Part shown: one piece after another, positions 12,905 to 23,841 of the stretch | Numbering within the stretch: the stretch's first letter is position 1 | How the letters are laid out: each line of letters starts with the position of its first letter | Assembly (NCBI GenBank): GCA_907163375.1 | Contig: CAJQUW010009236.1 | Coordinates: forward strand, 310,001-374,000 | DNA: 64,000 nt | Direction of reading: 5' to 3' | Source: Prostheceraeus crozeri | Taxonomy: Eukaryota > Platyhelminthes > Polycladida > Euryleptidae | Notes under the pieces: generated by a model | Seen by the model: only the letters and a program-made list of their open reading frames with translations | What the model was told of the DNA's origin: nothing | Databases searched by the model: none | Made by a program: the position numbers and the translations under genes

Positions 12905-15900
12905 TTGACCTGATAAGATGTCAGTTTTGATCAGCTGGAGTGGAGACAAAAGCATTGACTGTCAGTTGGAAATATTAAGCATTACTTCTATTTTCTAAAA
13001 CAAAATTTTCACATGGAAATTTCAAATTGAAATTAAGAAAGCGTGAAATTTAAGGATCAAAGCAAGTGAATAATACTTCTGACTTTAAATCACTCAACAT
13101 GCAGGTTTTTCAAATATCATGATACCATTTTGTAATTATCATTAATAATCTAGGATAAATGACGTTTACCCCGTTAACAATATACATCCTATACAAAAAC
13201 AATGCACACTTACAATATATAATATTTGTTACACATGCAATATACAATTAACAATATACACGCGCTACCAAACAGCATCCTACAGATTTGTTGCATACAG
13301 AAGGAGGCCCATTTAAAGAGTGCATTCTAATTTGAAAAAAATATCTATATCCACGAAACTGGGAAATGAAATGCCATCATCATACGAGAGAAGGGTACCA
13401 CTTTCTAGGACTTCCTAATACTTAATTGACAATGTCAAAACAGTAATTTGAAAGTAAGAAATTAAATGAAATTAGTATCACATAGAGATTTCCGCTTATT
13501 AATCGCCGATGTATAACCCAAGTTTATTGCGCAAGATAGTTTTAGCTTTGACATTATGGAAATGAAGTATGAAATTCGGATTATTGTAGCAAACTGTATC
13601 AGGGCCAAGGTTTAAAAAGTCCGCAACTTATTTAGGTAATCTTATCATATCATATATTTGGCAACTGTCCTATTTTATGTGCAAAACAAATACTTAAAAC
13701 TCAAGACATGTTTTTTCACATTACTTGCATTTTTACATTAGAAATCTATGTTAACAAAAAGCGCTTCATCATCAAAAGTAAGTGAGCTTTTTTTAAAGGC
13801 AAATGACTGTTTAGAAAACGTTGAGGACATGTAAGGTGATAGCCTAAATTCCAGCAGCAAAAGACATGAAAGATGTTCTTTTTTAAATTTCCGCATTTAT
13901 AAACTCAGTTTGAGACATAGTTGGGTCCCTTTGATCAATAACATGTCAGAAGCATTTTAATTGCATTGAATTGACCAAGCAAAATAGTTTTAAACCTTTT
14001 CAGGATAGAGTCGCTTGTGAATGCTGACTTCATTAGCTGATTGCTTTCGATCAATATTTTGCTGCTGTGGCGCGGTATTCTCATGATGTCACTAATCCAC
14101 GCGACTTTAAGGTTATCCCGACTATAAAGTGATTCACAAACAAAAGGGCAGCTCAATTGCATTGAAAGATTGTATTCCAATGCGGAAATACTTTGCATAA
14201 ACGTGTACTCAGAAATCATTGTATAAACACTTCGGTACTACAGATATTTGGAGTAGATGCGGTACATTGATAGTGTGAGAATTTAAAATCAGGTAAATAG
14301 ATAAATCAAACAAAACTGCCGTATTACATGAAAGTCTAAATTGCATCTAGGAACGTCCGAATTTTTCAACGTAGTCGACGGTTATGTTCAGGTTTGAGTT
14401 TTCTCCCAAGAAGTACGTGCGGGTTGGCTTTTCTGACAACTCAGCGCACGATCACACGCAACAATGAAAAGCAATTTAGAATATTTATATCATTTTGATT
14501 TAAAACGGTAATCGCTTTTAACAAGGCGAAATCATTTTTTCAGGCAAATTGCAAAGTGAATTTGAATTGAATTACATTTAAAATAACATTAATGAAAATT
14601 GCGGTACAATTTGTTGAAAAGAAATGTGAAAAACTGCTGCTCTCTGTAAGCACAAGCATTATAAAATGAAGTTTTTGCTAATAAGCTGATGTTCTAATTG
14701 CCACTCTTATCATGGCAGTTTTGCCTAACAGACTATTGCTGTTTTGCAGGAATATGTCTAGTTTCCATTCTTCCTTATTTGCACATGTCGAATCATTTAA
14801 CAATATTTCGCAGAATACAATAGTCGACGAATGCATAAACATTAAATTTCAGTTTAAGCTCTATGTACAATGTTGTTGATCATCAAATTCTCTTTTCTTT
14901 TATTAAACAAAATAAGTGAAGCAAGTATTTAACGTGTAGATTTTTATACAGAGACAATGGAGAAAAGACATCCTTTTTGAACACGCCTATGCCAAACACA
15001 TTTAAAATAAAGTTTGTGGAGCTGTACAAGGACTCGACAAGTCACTCAAAATATTTGCTAATTTTCTATTTAATTACTCGTAGCTTTATCTTACATCACA
15101 TTGTCTCATTGTTTTATAATTCCACTGATAAATTTCCATATTTATACCAAAGTCAGTTGTGTACAATTTTCAATTTTCTCCGCACGAGTCTTATTATAAT
15201 CATGCTTAGAACGCCCGAAAATTGCATATGAAATGTAATACTGAAAACTGCTTCAATTTTTTGAAAATCGCTTTGTCACGAATGGATGACTTAAAGTATG
15301 AGCCAGACAACATCCTAAAATATAAAACACTAAATGGCAGAAATTAAGAGCACTCGCGAAATTCATTGCGAAGCCGCGCATTACCGGGTAACAAAACAAC
15401 TTCACTGAATTGTCCTGTGTCATCGCGCATGCTTTGTAGCCATTAGATTGGCAATAAAGCTTGAAAATCCAGCTTATGAGGCCGATCTTAGTTTCAAAGG
15501 TCCATATGAGGGAGTAACAATCAATATTTCGTTTAATTACCGTCAATGGCGTGCCAATTCTTCACCTGATGACAAAGACATCGGATCGACTTGAAATAGA
15601 TACCGACGTTCAGATAACCGTCGTAAAGACAACTCGATGAGACAGATGGTGGCGTCACATCCTTAACGAAGTGATCAATCATGAAGATAAAGCAATGAAT
15701 TCGCCGTGCACAAAGCCTCTGACCTCGTCCGATAATTGCGACTTAATGATGCTCGGTGTCACCATTGCTCTATTTCAATCAAGCATTGAAGTCGTCGGAT
15801 GATAAAACTGCTCTGTCAAATTTTAATGCAAGGAATATTTATTTCACTTTGGTGCATAATAATGAGTGGTTTTGTGGTAAAAAAAATAGTGCACAAAAAC

Positions 15901-16009
15901 GAAGCACCATTCCCCATGTCATCTAGCAAAATTAATTTCAATAAATAAAGAAGGGGACTTCTAGACAAGAATTTGAAATTTGAATGTCCTGAAATTCAAA
16001 TTTCTGCAA

Positions 16010-16085
16010 TTCTATATAAAGATTTTTATTTTATATTTTTTTATTTTTTAAATATCTTTTTATTAAAGATATTTATTTTACACAT
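16010..16085. repeat. AT-rich low-complexity tract
   Basis: The tract is almost entirely A and T, with runs of TTTTATTTTATATTTTTT type and a small inverted repeat (TATCTTT..AAAGATA). No gene is seen. Confidence 0.6.
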
Positions 16086-16519
16086 TTATGCTCTTTAAGC
16101 GCGCCCCCTCTGAATTCCTCTGTCCAAGTTATTCCTCACTGTGGGAGGCATAATTTGTCATCAGTTCTTCTAATCTAATTGTTTGCTGCAAATGAACAAT
16201 GTGCGTTATGGAAAGAGCTCGCTAGGGCTACTTAGAAAGTTTCATTGTATGCTCTGAAAAAGTATCTGGTCAAAAATTATAATTCACCATGTCAATATTC
16301 ACAAATTCAAAATAAAAGTTAAAATGAGGTGTGAACGATACATATATCTTTATATTAGATAAATTACGCAAGCTGAAGCTCAGCTCTGATGTCAGAGGTG
16401 TGTGGAACAATTGCGGGATGTCAAAATTTTATTGCAGTTACTTTATGATAATCAATTGATTGCTGAAGCTGAAGACTAAAAGCTAGTTGATTTATAAGAT
16501 AGACTAGCTACAATTAACT

Positions 16520-16640
16520 GACTGCTGTCATCGTAAAATTACAATTTTCTGACTACTGAAGCATGGATTCCTTTATAGTAGTGGCCGGGATGGGAAACTG
16601 TGAAATTTCCCTCATCGCGGCTATACGGAAGAAGGGTCAC
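16520..16640 (+). repeat. Interspersed repeat, copy A
   Basis: The core from 16563 runs ATGGATTCCTT, then AATAGTAGTGGCCGGGATGG-like sequence, and ends in TACGGAAGAAGGGTCACT. It recurs in inverted orientation at 19040-19190. The match is strongest over about 75 bp and is weaker upstream, where both copies share an ACTG..GTCAT block. Both copies contain an ORF starting MDS(F/L)IVVAGMGN, but the frames diverge after it. I treat this as a dispersed repeat, not a gene. Confidence 0.6.
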
Positions 16641-17910
16641 TTTTGGAGAAGCAGATTTTCCCTCAAACCTGTGCGTTATCGCGAAACAGAGAGAACCTCT
16701 GACCAAGTGATGAACATTGAAACCTACAGCCTGTTGGTCAGTGGCCAAATCAAAGGGAGGAACAAGCAAAATAAATAAACAATGTTCCCGTTCTACAACA
16801 CATTACGGTTGAAAGCTTTAACTTCATGAGGAATTATAAGACGAAAAGTCGATAAGATATACGTTTACATGCCTTCCTTTCCTTAGTCACATTTTATACT
16901 TCGCGTATGTGAAGGCTTGACGACGCCTAACTGTGCTCAGTTCCGAATTGCAATTTTTTTATAAAAGTGTTCTGCGACATCAGTCTCCTGGAGTTTCTCT
17001 TCAACTTCATAAACTTCGAAAGATTTTTGATGAATTGTACTGAAGAGTACGTCATCAAGATGACGGATTCACGCGGGATAAAGCAAAGAATGCTTTTTTG
17101 TGCTCCAAACGTTTTAGAAACGACGACTTCATTATTGAACGCGAGTATTCTAACAATTCAAGAAAACAGCAAGAAGGTAATATTCGAGGAAGGCGAGATG
17201 AGTTCGCTGGTTATGAATATTTAGGCTACATAAATTTGATTTTGTGAAGCTTGTCACAATTTACCTACCGCATAAAATGTTTTTTTAAATAAAAAAATAA
17301 AATATATAAAAAAAATATCATAAAATTTCTAGGCATGAATTAAATATATTTTTGCACATAGGCCTACAACAAAAGTAATGCAATGAATATGAGGATGTGT
17401 CTGTGTCTGTGGCATCTTCCGAAGCTCGAAGAGGTGCATTAAAGCCAGAATTATTGGAAGCATCTGTCATGTTGCGACACAATAAAACGTTCTTCTGAAC
17501 TTCCCTTATTTGTTCTATCCGGCTTTTGTTTTTGAAGGTATTTGTTGTGATAAATATGCTCTTTCTTCGATCGCATTATCATGGAAACGTAATTGATGAT
17601 TTATGTCACAGTTCAAATTAATACTAATGCGTGACATTTTGTATTGTTTTTCTATATGATATTATGCTTGCTTCGTAGTCTAAATATAAAGAAAAACCGC
17701 TTCTCTGAAAAACTGTTATAGCAGTGATGCAAATGTAATCACTTGAATGTATGAATACGGATTTTAGGAACCACTATGGTAGGAAACAGAAGAATAATAG
17801 AAAATGGTTTTGTTGAATTATTTTAAGTCTAATTTATTTTTTTTGAAGCATCTTCATTTATATTGATGCATTTCGTAGGATTATTTTAACTTGTGCATTG
17901 TCCATGCTAC

Positions 17911-17990
17911 GTGGTGGGATAGCTCAGTTGGCTAAGGGCCGCGCTGTCCTATCCCTAGCTTCTAGCATGGCTTCGTGCCTTGGGTTGGGC
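17911..17990 (+). repeat. tRNA-like SINE head (A box only)
   Basis: The sequence has TAGCTCAGTTGG at 17920-17931, a good A box in a D-arm context, preceded by GGTGGGA. No B box matching GGTTCRANYCC follows, and no cloverleaf closes. It is probably the decayed head of a tRNA-derived SINE. Confidence 0.4.
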
Positions 17991-18599
17991 AGGGATGAGT
18001 AAAAAATACGCGAGACCAAAGTTGAGATAAGATGAGCAATTAATTACAGAATGTCCCTTTTAGATATTATCAAGATAGTTTTGCTTATACTGGAAGATGC
18101 TGTAACTTAGCTACAACAAGCAATGAAGGTTAGATCTCAATTATATAGAAAATCATGAACCGCAACTTTGAAGCTATACAGTTTAGTTTAGGTCTATAGG
18201 CTGTAGCAGGCTTGTGCCTGCATAAACAGATCTTTTTTGTATAAACATACAGACTTATCTTTCCATAGAAAGTCTACACATTGGTTACTTGTATAAGTAG
18301 CAGTCATTCTAGGCCTATATTTTTGAGCGAATTTAGATCAGCTCTTTTGTTACGTTCTTAAACCTTGCAAGATAATGCTTTCATTTACTAAGTTTCCATC
18401 TTTACTTTTCTCTCTTCATCTACCTATTGCTTATATTATCATTTTGCTTTTATGCTTAGACTACAACTGCCTGTGAATACGCCTAAACTTTCATGAAAAA
18501 GTTATTGACTAGAGCGCTTATAACATGCAATTTTTCAGAATCAAATTCAGACGGCCTATGCCTATACTGACAGTTTTACATGCATTTTTGTGTAACTGA

Positions 18600-18720
18600 G
18601 TAAACTGAGTTTTAGCGAATTATTTTACTCAGTTAAACTCAGTATACTGAGTTTAACTTAACTTGGTTAATTTCCGGTAAACTCGGTTAACTTAGCTTTA
18701 ACTGAGTTTATTGAAAAAGT
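18600..18720. repeat. Cluster of ACTGAGTTTAA-type inverted words with a 28-bp palindrome
   Basis: The words ACTGAGT, AACTCAG and AACTCGGTTAA recur many times in both orientations over 120 bp. Positions 18631-18658 form a perfect 28-bp palindrome centred on AGTATACT. No coding sequence is seen. Confidence 0.7.
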
Positions 18721-19039
18721 CAGTTGACACCACTGATAGCAGTTAGCGTTGTATAACATATCATATCGATAGCCAAGGATAAAAGAATGTATTACTATTT
18801 TAATTTGAAACTGATCCTGCAAAATTTAGACACGTTTGTGCTCTTGAGATGAAGGTCCATTTAATGCTAATAAACTATTAGCTATGAATTTTTAGTTATT
18901 ATATTCGTGGTATTGATAATATAAAGGCAGTGATGCGGACAATGTACTTGTTCTCTCAAGGCAGACAGTGCACATGATTACTAAAAACAAAGGCGATCAG
19001 GTACTTATGCATGTCAAATATTGACTGCGTGCTACCATC

Positions 19040-19190
19040 CACACCTTTAGCGAGCGAGCGGTAGTGACCCTTCTTCCGTATTTCCCTAATTTCAAGTTTC
19101 CCATCCCGGCCACTACTATTAAGGAATCCATGACTGAAGCCAAATGATGCAAATAACTGATTGCAGTCATCAAAAAATTGCAGGTAATCA
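19040..19190 (-). repeat. Interspersed repeat, copy B (inverted relative to copy A)
   Basis: Reading the minus strand from about 19131, the sequence matches copy A at 16563 over the ATGGATTCCTT core, the GTGGCCGGGATGGG block and TACGGAAGAAGGGTCACT. Upstream of the core both copies share an ACTGC..TCA-rich block with more divergence. The copies are about 2.4 kb apart in the same intron. Confidence 0.6.
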
Positions 19191-20820
19191 TTTAGCGAAT
19201 AATTGCAATATACATGTATGTTGAAACTGAAAATTTCTGCCTTCATGATATAATTTCAATTAATTAAGTCATTGATTTGAACTTCAAAAATCCACCAACC
19301 ATTTTTCGTAGCCAGTGAAACATAGTGGAATAAAATACCGCATACTGACGATTTAAGATAATATTGAGTCATAATTCCGTAATTTGTCAATTGAAATTAA
19401 ATTTCGGATAGTCCAACTTAGGTAGTAGAATCACAATTTGATATTGCTTTGGTAACTATTTTAGAAATAATCGATAATGACATTATATAAAGGAATGTGC
19501 TGACGCTGCACTTGCGTAATGCACATTCTATGTCATCACAAAGTAATTGCATTAATATTTTGGAGCATTGATACTTGCAGTAGCATCCAGCATCACTATC
19601 TTGAAAAAAATACATAATAACTTTCAGTAAATGGAAAAAATTCTCAAAATGTGCAATATTTCAACCCAAGCATAATTATTCTGCATGCATTTCATGCAAT
19701 AGGTCCATTCACTGCTCAGTTCCATGTAAGACATAGCCTTAAAGATAGAAATATAATTCATGTGTCAAAAATGCAACATTGTCCAATAATTGAATGTTGG
19801 TATCAAATAGGCCTAATCATTTCATTACAATTAAGAATAGAAATTAATGCAATTAAGAAATGTTTGAACTAGAATTAGTTGATTGATCAGTTAAATTTAA
19901 TTGCAGCAATTTTTTTGACAATTGTTGTAATGCGAAATCACAATAAGCAGGATTGTTGGATATTCCAGTTAGAAATAAATGTCTTTGGACGATTCAATAA
20001 ACAATTATATTTCTTTGGTCAAAATGTTGAGTTAATACTATTGAACTTACCAAAAATTTGAATTTCACTTGTTGCTCATTTTTTAATATATTCTAATAAT
20101 TTTCCGAAGTCCCACTCTCACCAATAATTCCCACTAGGCACTAATAGGCACCAAACCGAATATTTGTTTATCCAATGAAATCGAAGGAAAAATCAATGGG
20201 TACGAACTAGGCACTATGAACTTCGTGCCTACTCCTGCCTTGTGTTGGTTAGAATTGATGCCTAAATTTCGTGTCTAATTCAAGCGACATTTCGTGCTCT
20301 AGAGTTTACAGTGTAAGGGTGGCACAATAGCAACAGTATTTGAATAGTTCATTAGATTTTTAGGGCAGTATTAGGAAGTAAGTCAATTCTGTAGAATATG
20401 CGATAAATTTTATTCGAATTTCTAAAATATGCAGATGAAGATGATGCCACCCGGAGTTCGGAGTTCCATTATTTGATTGGACTCCCACTCCGAATCCGCA
20501 TCGCTAAGGGATGATAGGCTAAATGCACAAAATTTTCATTTTGCCCACTTGGTAGGCCTATACATGTGTCATCTCTTTGCATTAGATTCTATTAAATCGT
20601 CACGCTTGATCTACGAAATTCTGTGGTCGTGTTGTTTGCTGTGTTGTCATATTCATCACATATTCATTAGGATTTACAATTAGCAAGTTAGTGAAATTTT
20701 CGACGGACATATATTAAAAATCACTTGAAACTCTACTGGCAAATCGCCTAGGCAATGCCTATATTGCACCTGCAATAATTAATAAATGCTGCCGGTTCTT
20801 GTTTAGACACAATGTAGATG

Positions 20821-21170
20821 GAATAATTAAATATTGAGTTGCATCCTCAGTTGAAAAATGGGAACAGACCTGAGTAGCTGCCATTCCATCCAATATCAGG
20901 AATAATCAGCAGGCCTAGTTCACATCTCTCAACATCGACACCAGTCCCAAAAAGTGATATTTAATGAATACCCGCCAAAAATTACACTAGCTTTCTAATT
21001 GCAAATCTCAAAATTGCCTGAGTATGACTGCAACTTTAAATTGGGACTTGTCGATGTTGAGAGATGTGAACTATGATTGCTGATGATCCCTGATATTGGT
21101 TGAAATGGCAGCTATTCAGGTTTGTTCCCATTTTTCAACTAAGGATGCAACTCAATATTTAATTATTGTA
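20821..21170. repeat. 350-bp fold-back element with 130-bp arms
   Basis: Arms 20821-20950 and 21041-21170 are inverted copies of each other with a modest number of substitutions. The outer ends are AATAATTAAATATTGAG-like, and the inner ends are CAGTCCCAA/TTGGGACTTG. The spacer of 90 bp is non-coding. No target duplication is evident. It is likely a non-autonomous DNA element. Confidence 0.75.
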
Positions 21171-21849
21171 TTTGCATCATATTTATTGGTTGACAATAAA
21201 TTTTTATTTTGCAACATCCAGGTTGATTTATGGCAGGAAATGGGCATCAACAAAAAAAGTCGATGTCGTTGGGAGGTGATTAACTCAGGTTGATGACTCA
21301 TCTGCGATGAATTTGTCTATCATAGTACGGGATCGCATTTTCTGGGATTCAGGGATTTCGAGCGAATTTTTTACATAATCCCGGGCGGGATTTCGAAACA
21401 GATCACTATATAGTATATTTACACGTGCTGACTTACATGTGTGACTTTGCTATTTAATTATCTTCTTTATGTAGAATTTATTACTTCATATATTTCAGCC
21501 GTCATTGACGAATTAGTATGGGAGATTTGAGTAATGTGAGCCATTTGCTGGTGTGGTGATCCTACATACATGTAGCAGATATTACTTTACATTCACAATG
21601 CATTTGCTGCTGTTTTACATCATTTTTCGTTTTCGGAGAATATTGAATTACATTCCCACTAATAGCCGATGTAACTAAGCTCACATTTCCCCCAAGCAGT
21701 TGACAGACTTTCGCAGAAACGCATAATTACTTCCTCAAGAATTGATATCAGCATTTGAGAGCAAGCATATTTGAAATAGTCAGAGATTGATGCCGATTTA
21801 GTTTATCTAGACCCACATGAACATTTGAAAGTGTAGTTGAACTGAAGAA

Positions 21850-21854
21850 CACGT
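21850..21854. repeat. Target-site duplication CACGT, left copy
   Basis: CACGT immediately precedes the LTR at 21855 and is repeated at 26311-26315 directly after the other LTR. A 5-bp duplication is usual for Ty3/Gypsy integrases. Confidence 0.9.
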
Positions 21855-22092
21855 TGTTCTAACTTGGCCCTTACTATATGTTCGAGTGTGTGGGAGAGAG
21901 AGAGAACAACCAGGCTTGTGCTGAGACCGACAAGCAAGTTAAGTTTATTAGCAACGCCAGCGGCTTTAAGTGACTTGACACCTTAAACATGTAATAGCAG
22001 CTGGCGGCGTCTAACATGACCAGAGATACATAACGAGCAGAGATAAAGGAGAGGCAATTACATGCAGCTGTTCTGCTTATCACACTACAACA
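21855..22092 (-). repeat. 3' LTR of the Gypsy element (238 bp)
   Basis: It begins TG and ends CA. By eye it is identical to the copy at 26073-26310. In element orientation it contains AATAAA (plus-strand TTTATT at 21944-21949), which could serve as the polyadenylation signal. It is preceded, in element orientation, by a polypurine tract. Confidence 0.95.
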
Positions 22093-22103
22093 TCTCCCTT
22101 CCT
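22093..22103 (-). promoter_or_regulatory. Polypurine tract of the Gypsy element
   Basis: On the minus strand AGGAAGGGAGA directly abuts the TGTTG start of the 3' LTR. This is the expected position and composition for the plus-strand primer. Confidence 0.8.
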
Positions 22104-22125
22104 GAAGAGAGCTAACACAAGAAAG

Positions 22126-23823
22126 TTAAACGTAGCTGTTTGACCGAGGAGTCATCTCGAGTCGATGAGGCTTGGCGGACAGTCTGCCAAAGCGAGTTCG
22201 TCCCTCGCGATGAGCGCGCGCACGGGAATCACTCGGAGGGCCTGCCAATGTATGTGCAGGTTGAGATGACGGCGCGTTCCCATTCGCAGGCAGCACGACA
22301 CCTCTTTTGCGAAGAAATCGCCGATTTCGCCGTAGAATTCGCCCGCTCGGCAGCTTGATGAGATAATCACGATGATTACCTATCTCAACGATAGCACCAT
22401 ATCTCTCCCACCGTTTGGACGAAGGATCCTGCAGCACCACGGGATCACCAACCTTGAGGGGCGCCAGGGACTTCGAGCGAGTATTGTACTCCTCTACTAC
22501 CTGATCGCGCTTAGAGCTCGCCTTCTTCTCCAGTTCGTCTGCGGTTTTCTGCCATTTCTCGTCGAATGCACGCCGGTGTGCAGGCAGCAGATCGCGGATC
22601 GGATGGCCGAACAGAAGCTGGGCAGGAGAAGATCCCGTGTAGCGAGGCGTATTGCAGTATTGTAGGACACCCCGAGATACTTTGTCCATGTCCACAGAGT
22701 TGTTGACACAGCAGCCCCGAACGATCTTCTTCAAGGCCTTTACAGAGGCCTCAGCAGTACCATTGCTCTGAGGGTAGTGCGGTGATGAGATGACGTGTTG
22801 AACTCCCCAACTTTTCAAGAAAGAAGCAAGGGCAGTAGCAGTAAATTGGGGCCCGCCATCAGTATAAAGTCTCTCGGGAACAGATTTCTCGCAGAAGCGA
22901 GATCGGAGCGCAGAAATAAGGTCGCGAGCAGTTGCATGGACTCCAAAACAGTTGAGGCTAGGCCATCCAGAGTACTCGTCTACGTAAACAAGGTATTGTT
23001 TGCCACCGAACGTGAAAAAGTCAGCGTGAACCGCTTCAAAGGCTCGTGTAGCCCGCATGCGTTCGAGCATGGGCTCCTTTTGCTGGGATGGCAACGCTTG
23101 TTGGCAAGGACGACAGGACAAGGCCACCTTCTCGATGTCGAAGGTCAGTCGAGGCCAATAGAATGATACAGTGGCTCGCTCACGCATCTTTGAAATGCCC
23201 TGGTGAGACAGCAGCATGTCCTCGAGGATTCGAGCCCGGAGTTTTTGAGGAATGACGATTCGGCAACCGTACATCACGATGTCGTCTTCAACCGACAGTC
23301 GATTTCTCACATTCCAAAAGGGTCGTACGGACTCAGGCAGCTGAGATCGGTGATCTGGAAACCCGCAGCGAACAGTGTCAAGGAGGAACTGATAATTCTC
23401 GTCAGCTCTCGCAGAGGCCTGAATTGCAGGTAGGTCGATCGGAGTCGAGTCAACAGAGGCAGAGAGGGAGTTCAGGAACAAATCTTCACCGAGTTCATCA
23501 GCAGTAGTAGGCTCACTTATGGGGGCTCGAGACAAAGCATCAGCAGTCTTGTTCTCCGAAGTCGAGATCCATGAAGCAGAGAATGAGTAGGGATCGAGTT
23601 TCTCTCGCAGACGCTGGAGACGGCGATTCTCGATCTGATCAAGAGTGTATTTGTTCAGAATTGGTATTAGGGGTCTGTGATCGGTCACGATTTCGAACTG
23701 GGGCAGTCCTTCGAGCATCAGTCGACACTTGATGACGGCCCAAACGATGGCAAGCATTTCGAGCTCGATCATAGCATACCTGGACTCAGCGCTGCTCAGA
23801 CAGCGCGACCCAGCACGTACCAC
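22126..23823 (-). CDS. Gypsy pol, 3' half: end of RNase H and integrase
   Basis: This 565-codon frame continues, in the same register, the frame upstream of a TAA stop at 23842-23844. It carries the RNase H end (ELEMLAIVWAV, TDHRPL, ENKTADALSRAP at residues 89-101). The integrase follows, with a zinc-binding region (H207, C237, C240) and a DDE core: D268 in VHADFF, D322 in YTDGGPQF, E358 in NGTAEASVK. A GPY/F-like C-terminus comes last (WERYGAIVEIG, then a basic tail). The first His of the HHCC motif is not at its usual spacing; Leu204 sits there. Integrase inserts the cDNA into the host chromosome. The first Met of this frame is only the first after the stop; the native protein is part of one polyprotein. 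Confidence 0.9.
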   Translation of the reverse strand: MVRAGSRCLSSAESRYAMIELEMLAIVWAVIKCRLMLEGLPQFEIVTDHRPLIPILNKYTLDQIENRRLQRLREKLDPYSFSASWISTSENKTADALSRAPISEPTTADELGEDLFLNSLSASVDSTPIDLPAIQASARADENYQFLLDTVRCGFPDHRSQLPESVRPFWNVRNRLSVEDDIVMYGCRIVIPQKLRARILEDMLLSHQGISKMRERATVSFYWPRLTFDIEKVALSCRPCQQALPSQQKEPMLERMRATRAFEAVHADFFTFGGKQYLVYVDEYSGWPSLNCFGVHATARDLISALRSRFCEKSVPERLYTDGGPQFTATALASFLKSWGVQHVISSPHYPQSNGTAEASVKALKKIVRGCCVNNSVDMDKVSRGVLQYCNTPRYTGSSPAQLLFGHPIRDLLPAHRRAFDEKWQKTADELEKKASSKRDQVVEEYNTRSKSLAPLKVGDPVVLQDPSSKRWERYGAIVEIGNHRDYLIKLPSGRILRRNRRFLRKRGVVLPANGNAPSSQPAHTLAGPPSDSRARAHREGRTRFGRLSAKPHRLEMTPRSNSYV

Positions 23824-23841
23824 ACACCACGTACCATCTTC

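Noticed and set aside
21320-21352. Short similarity to the RT fragment at 39310-39345 (IPENAIPY-type reading)
   Set aside because: Only about 30 bp match and the flanks do not continue the frame, so I could not call an element.
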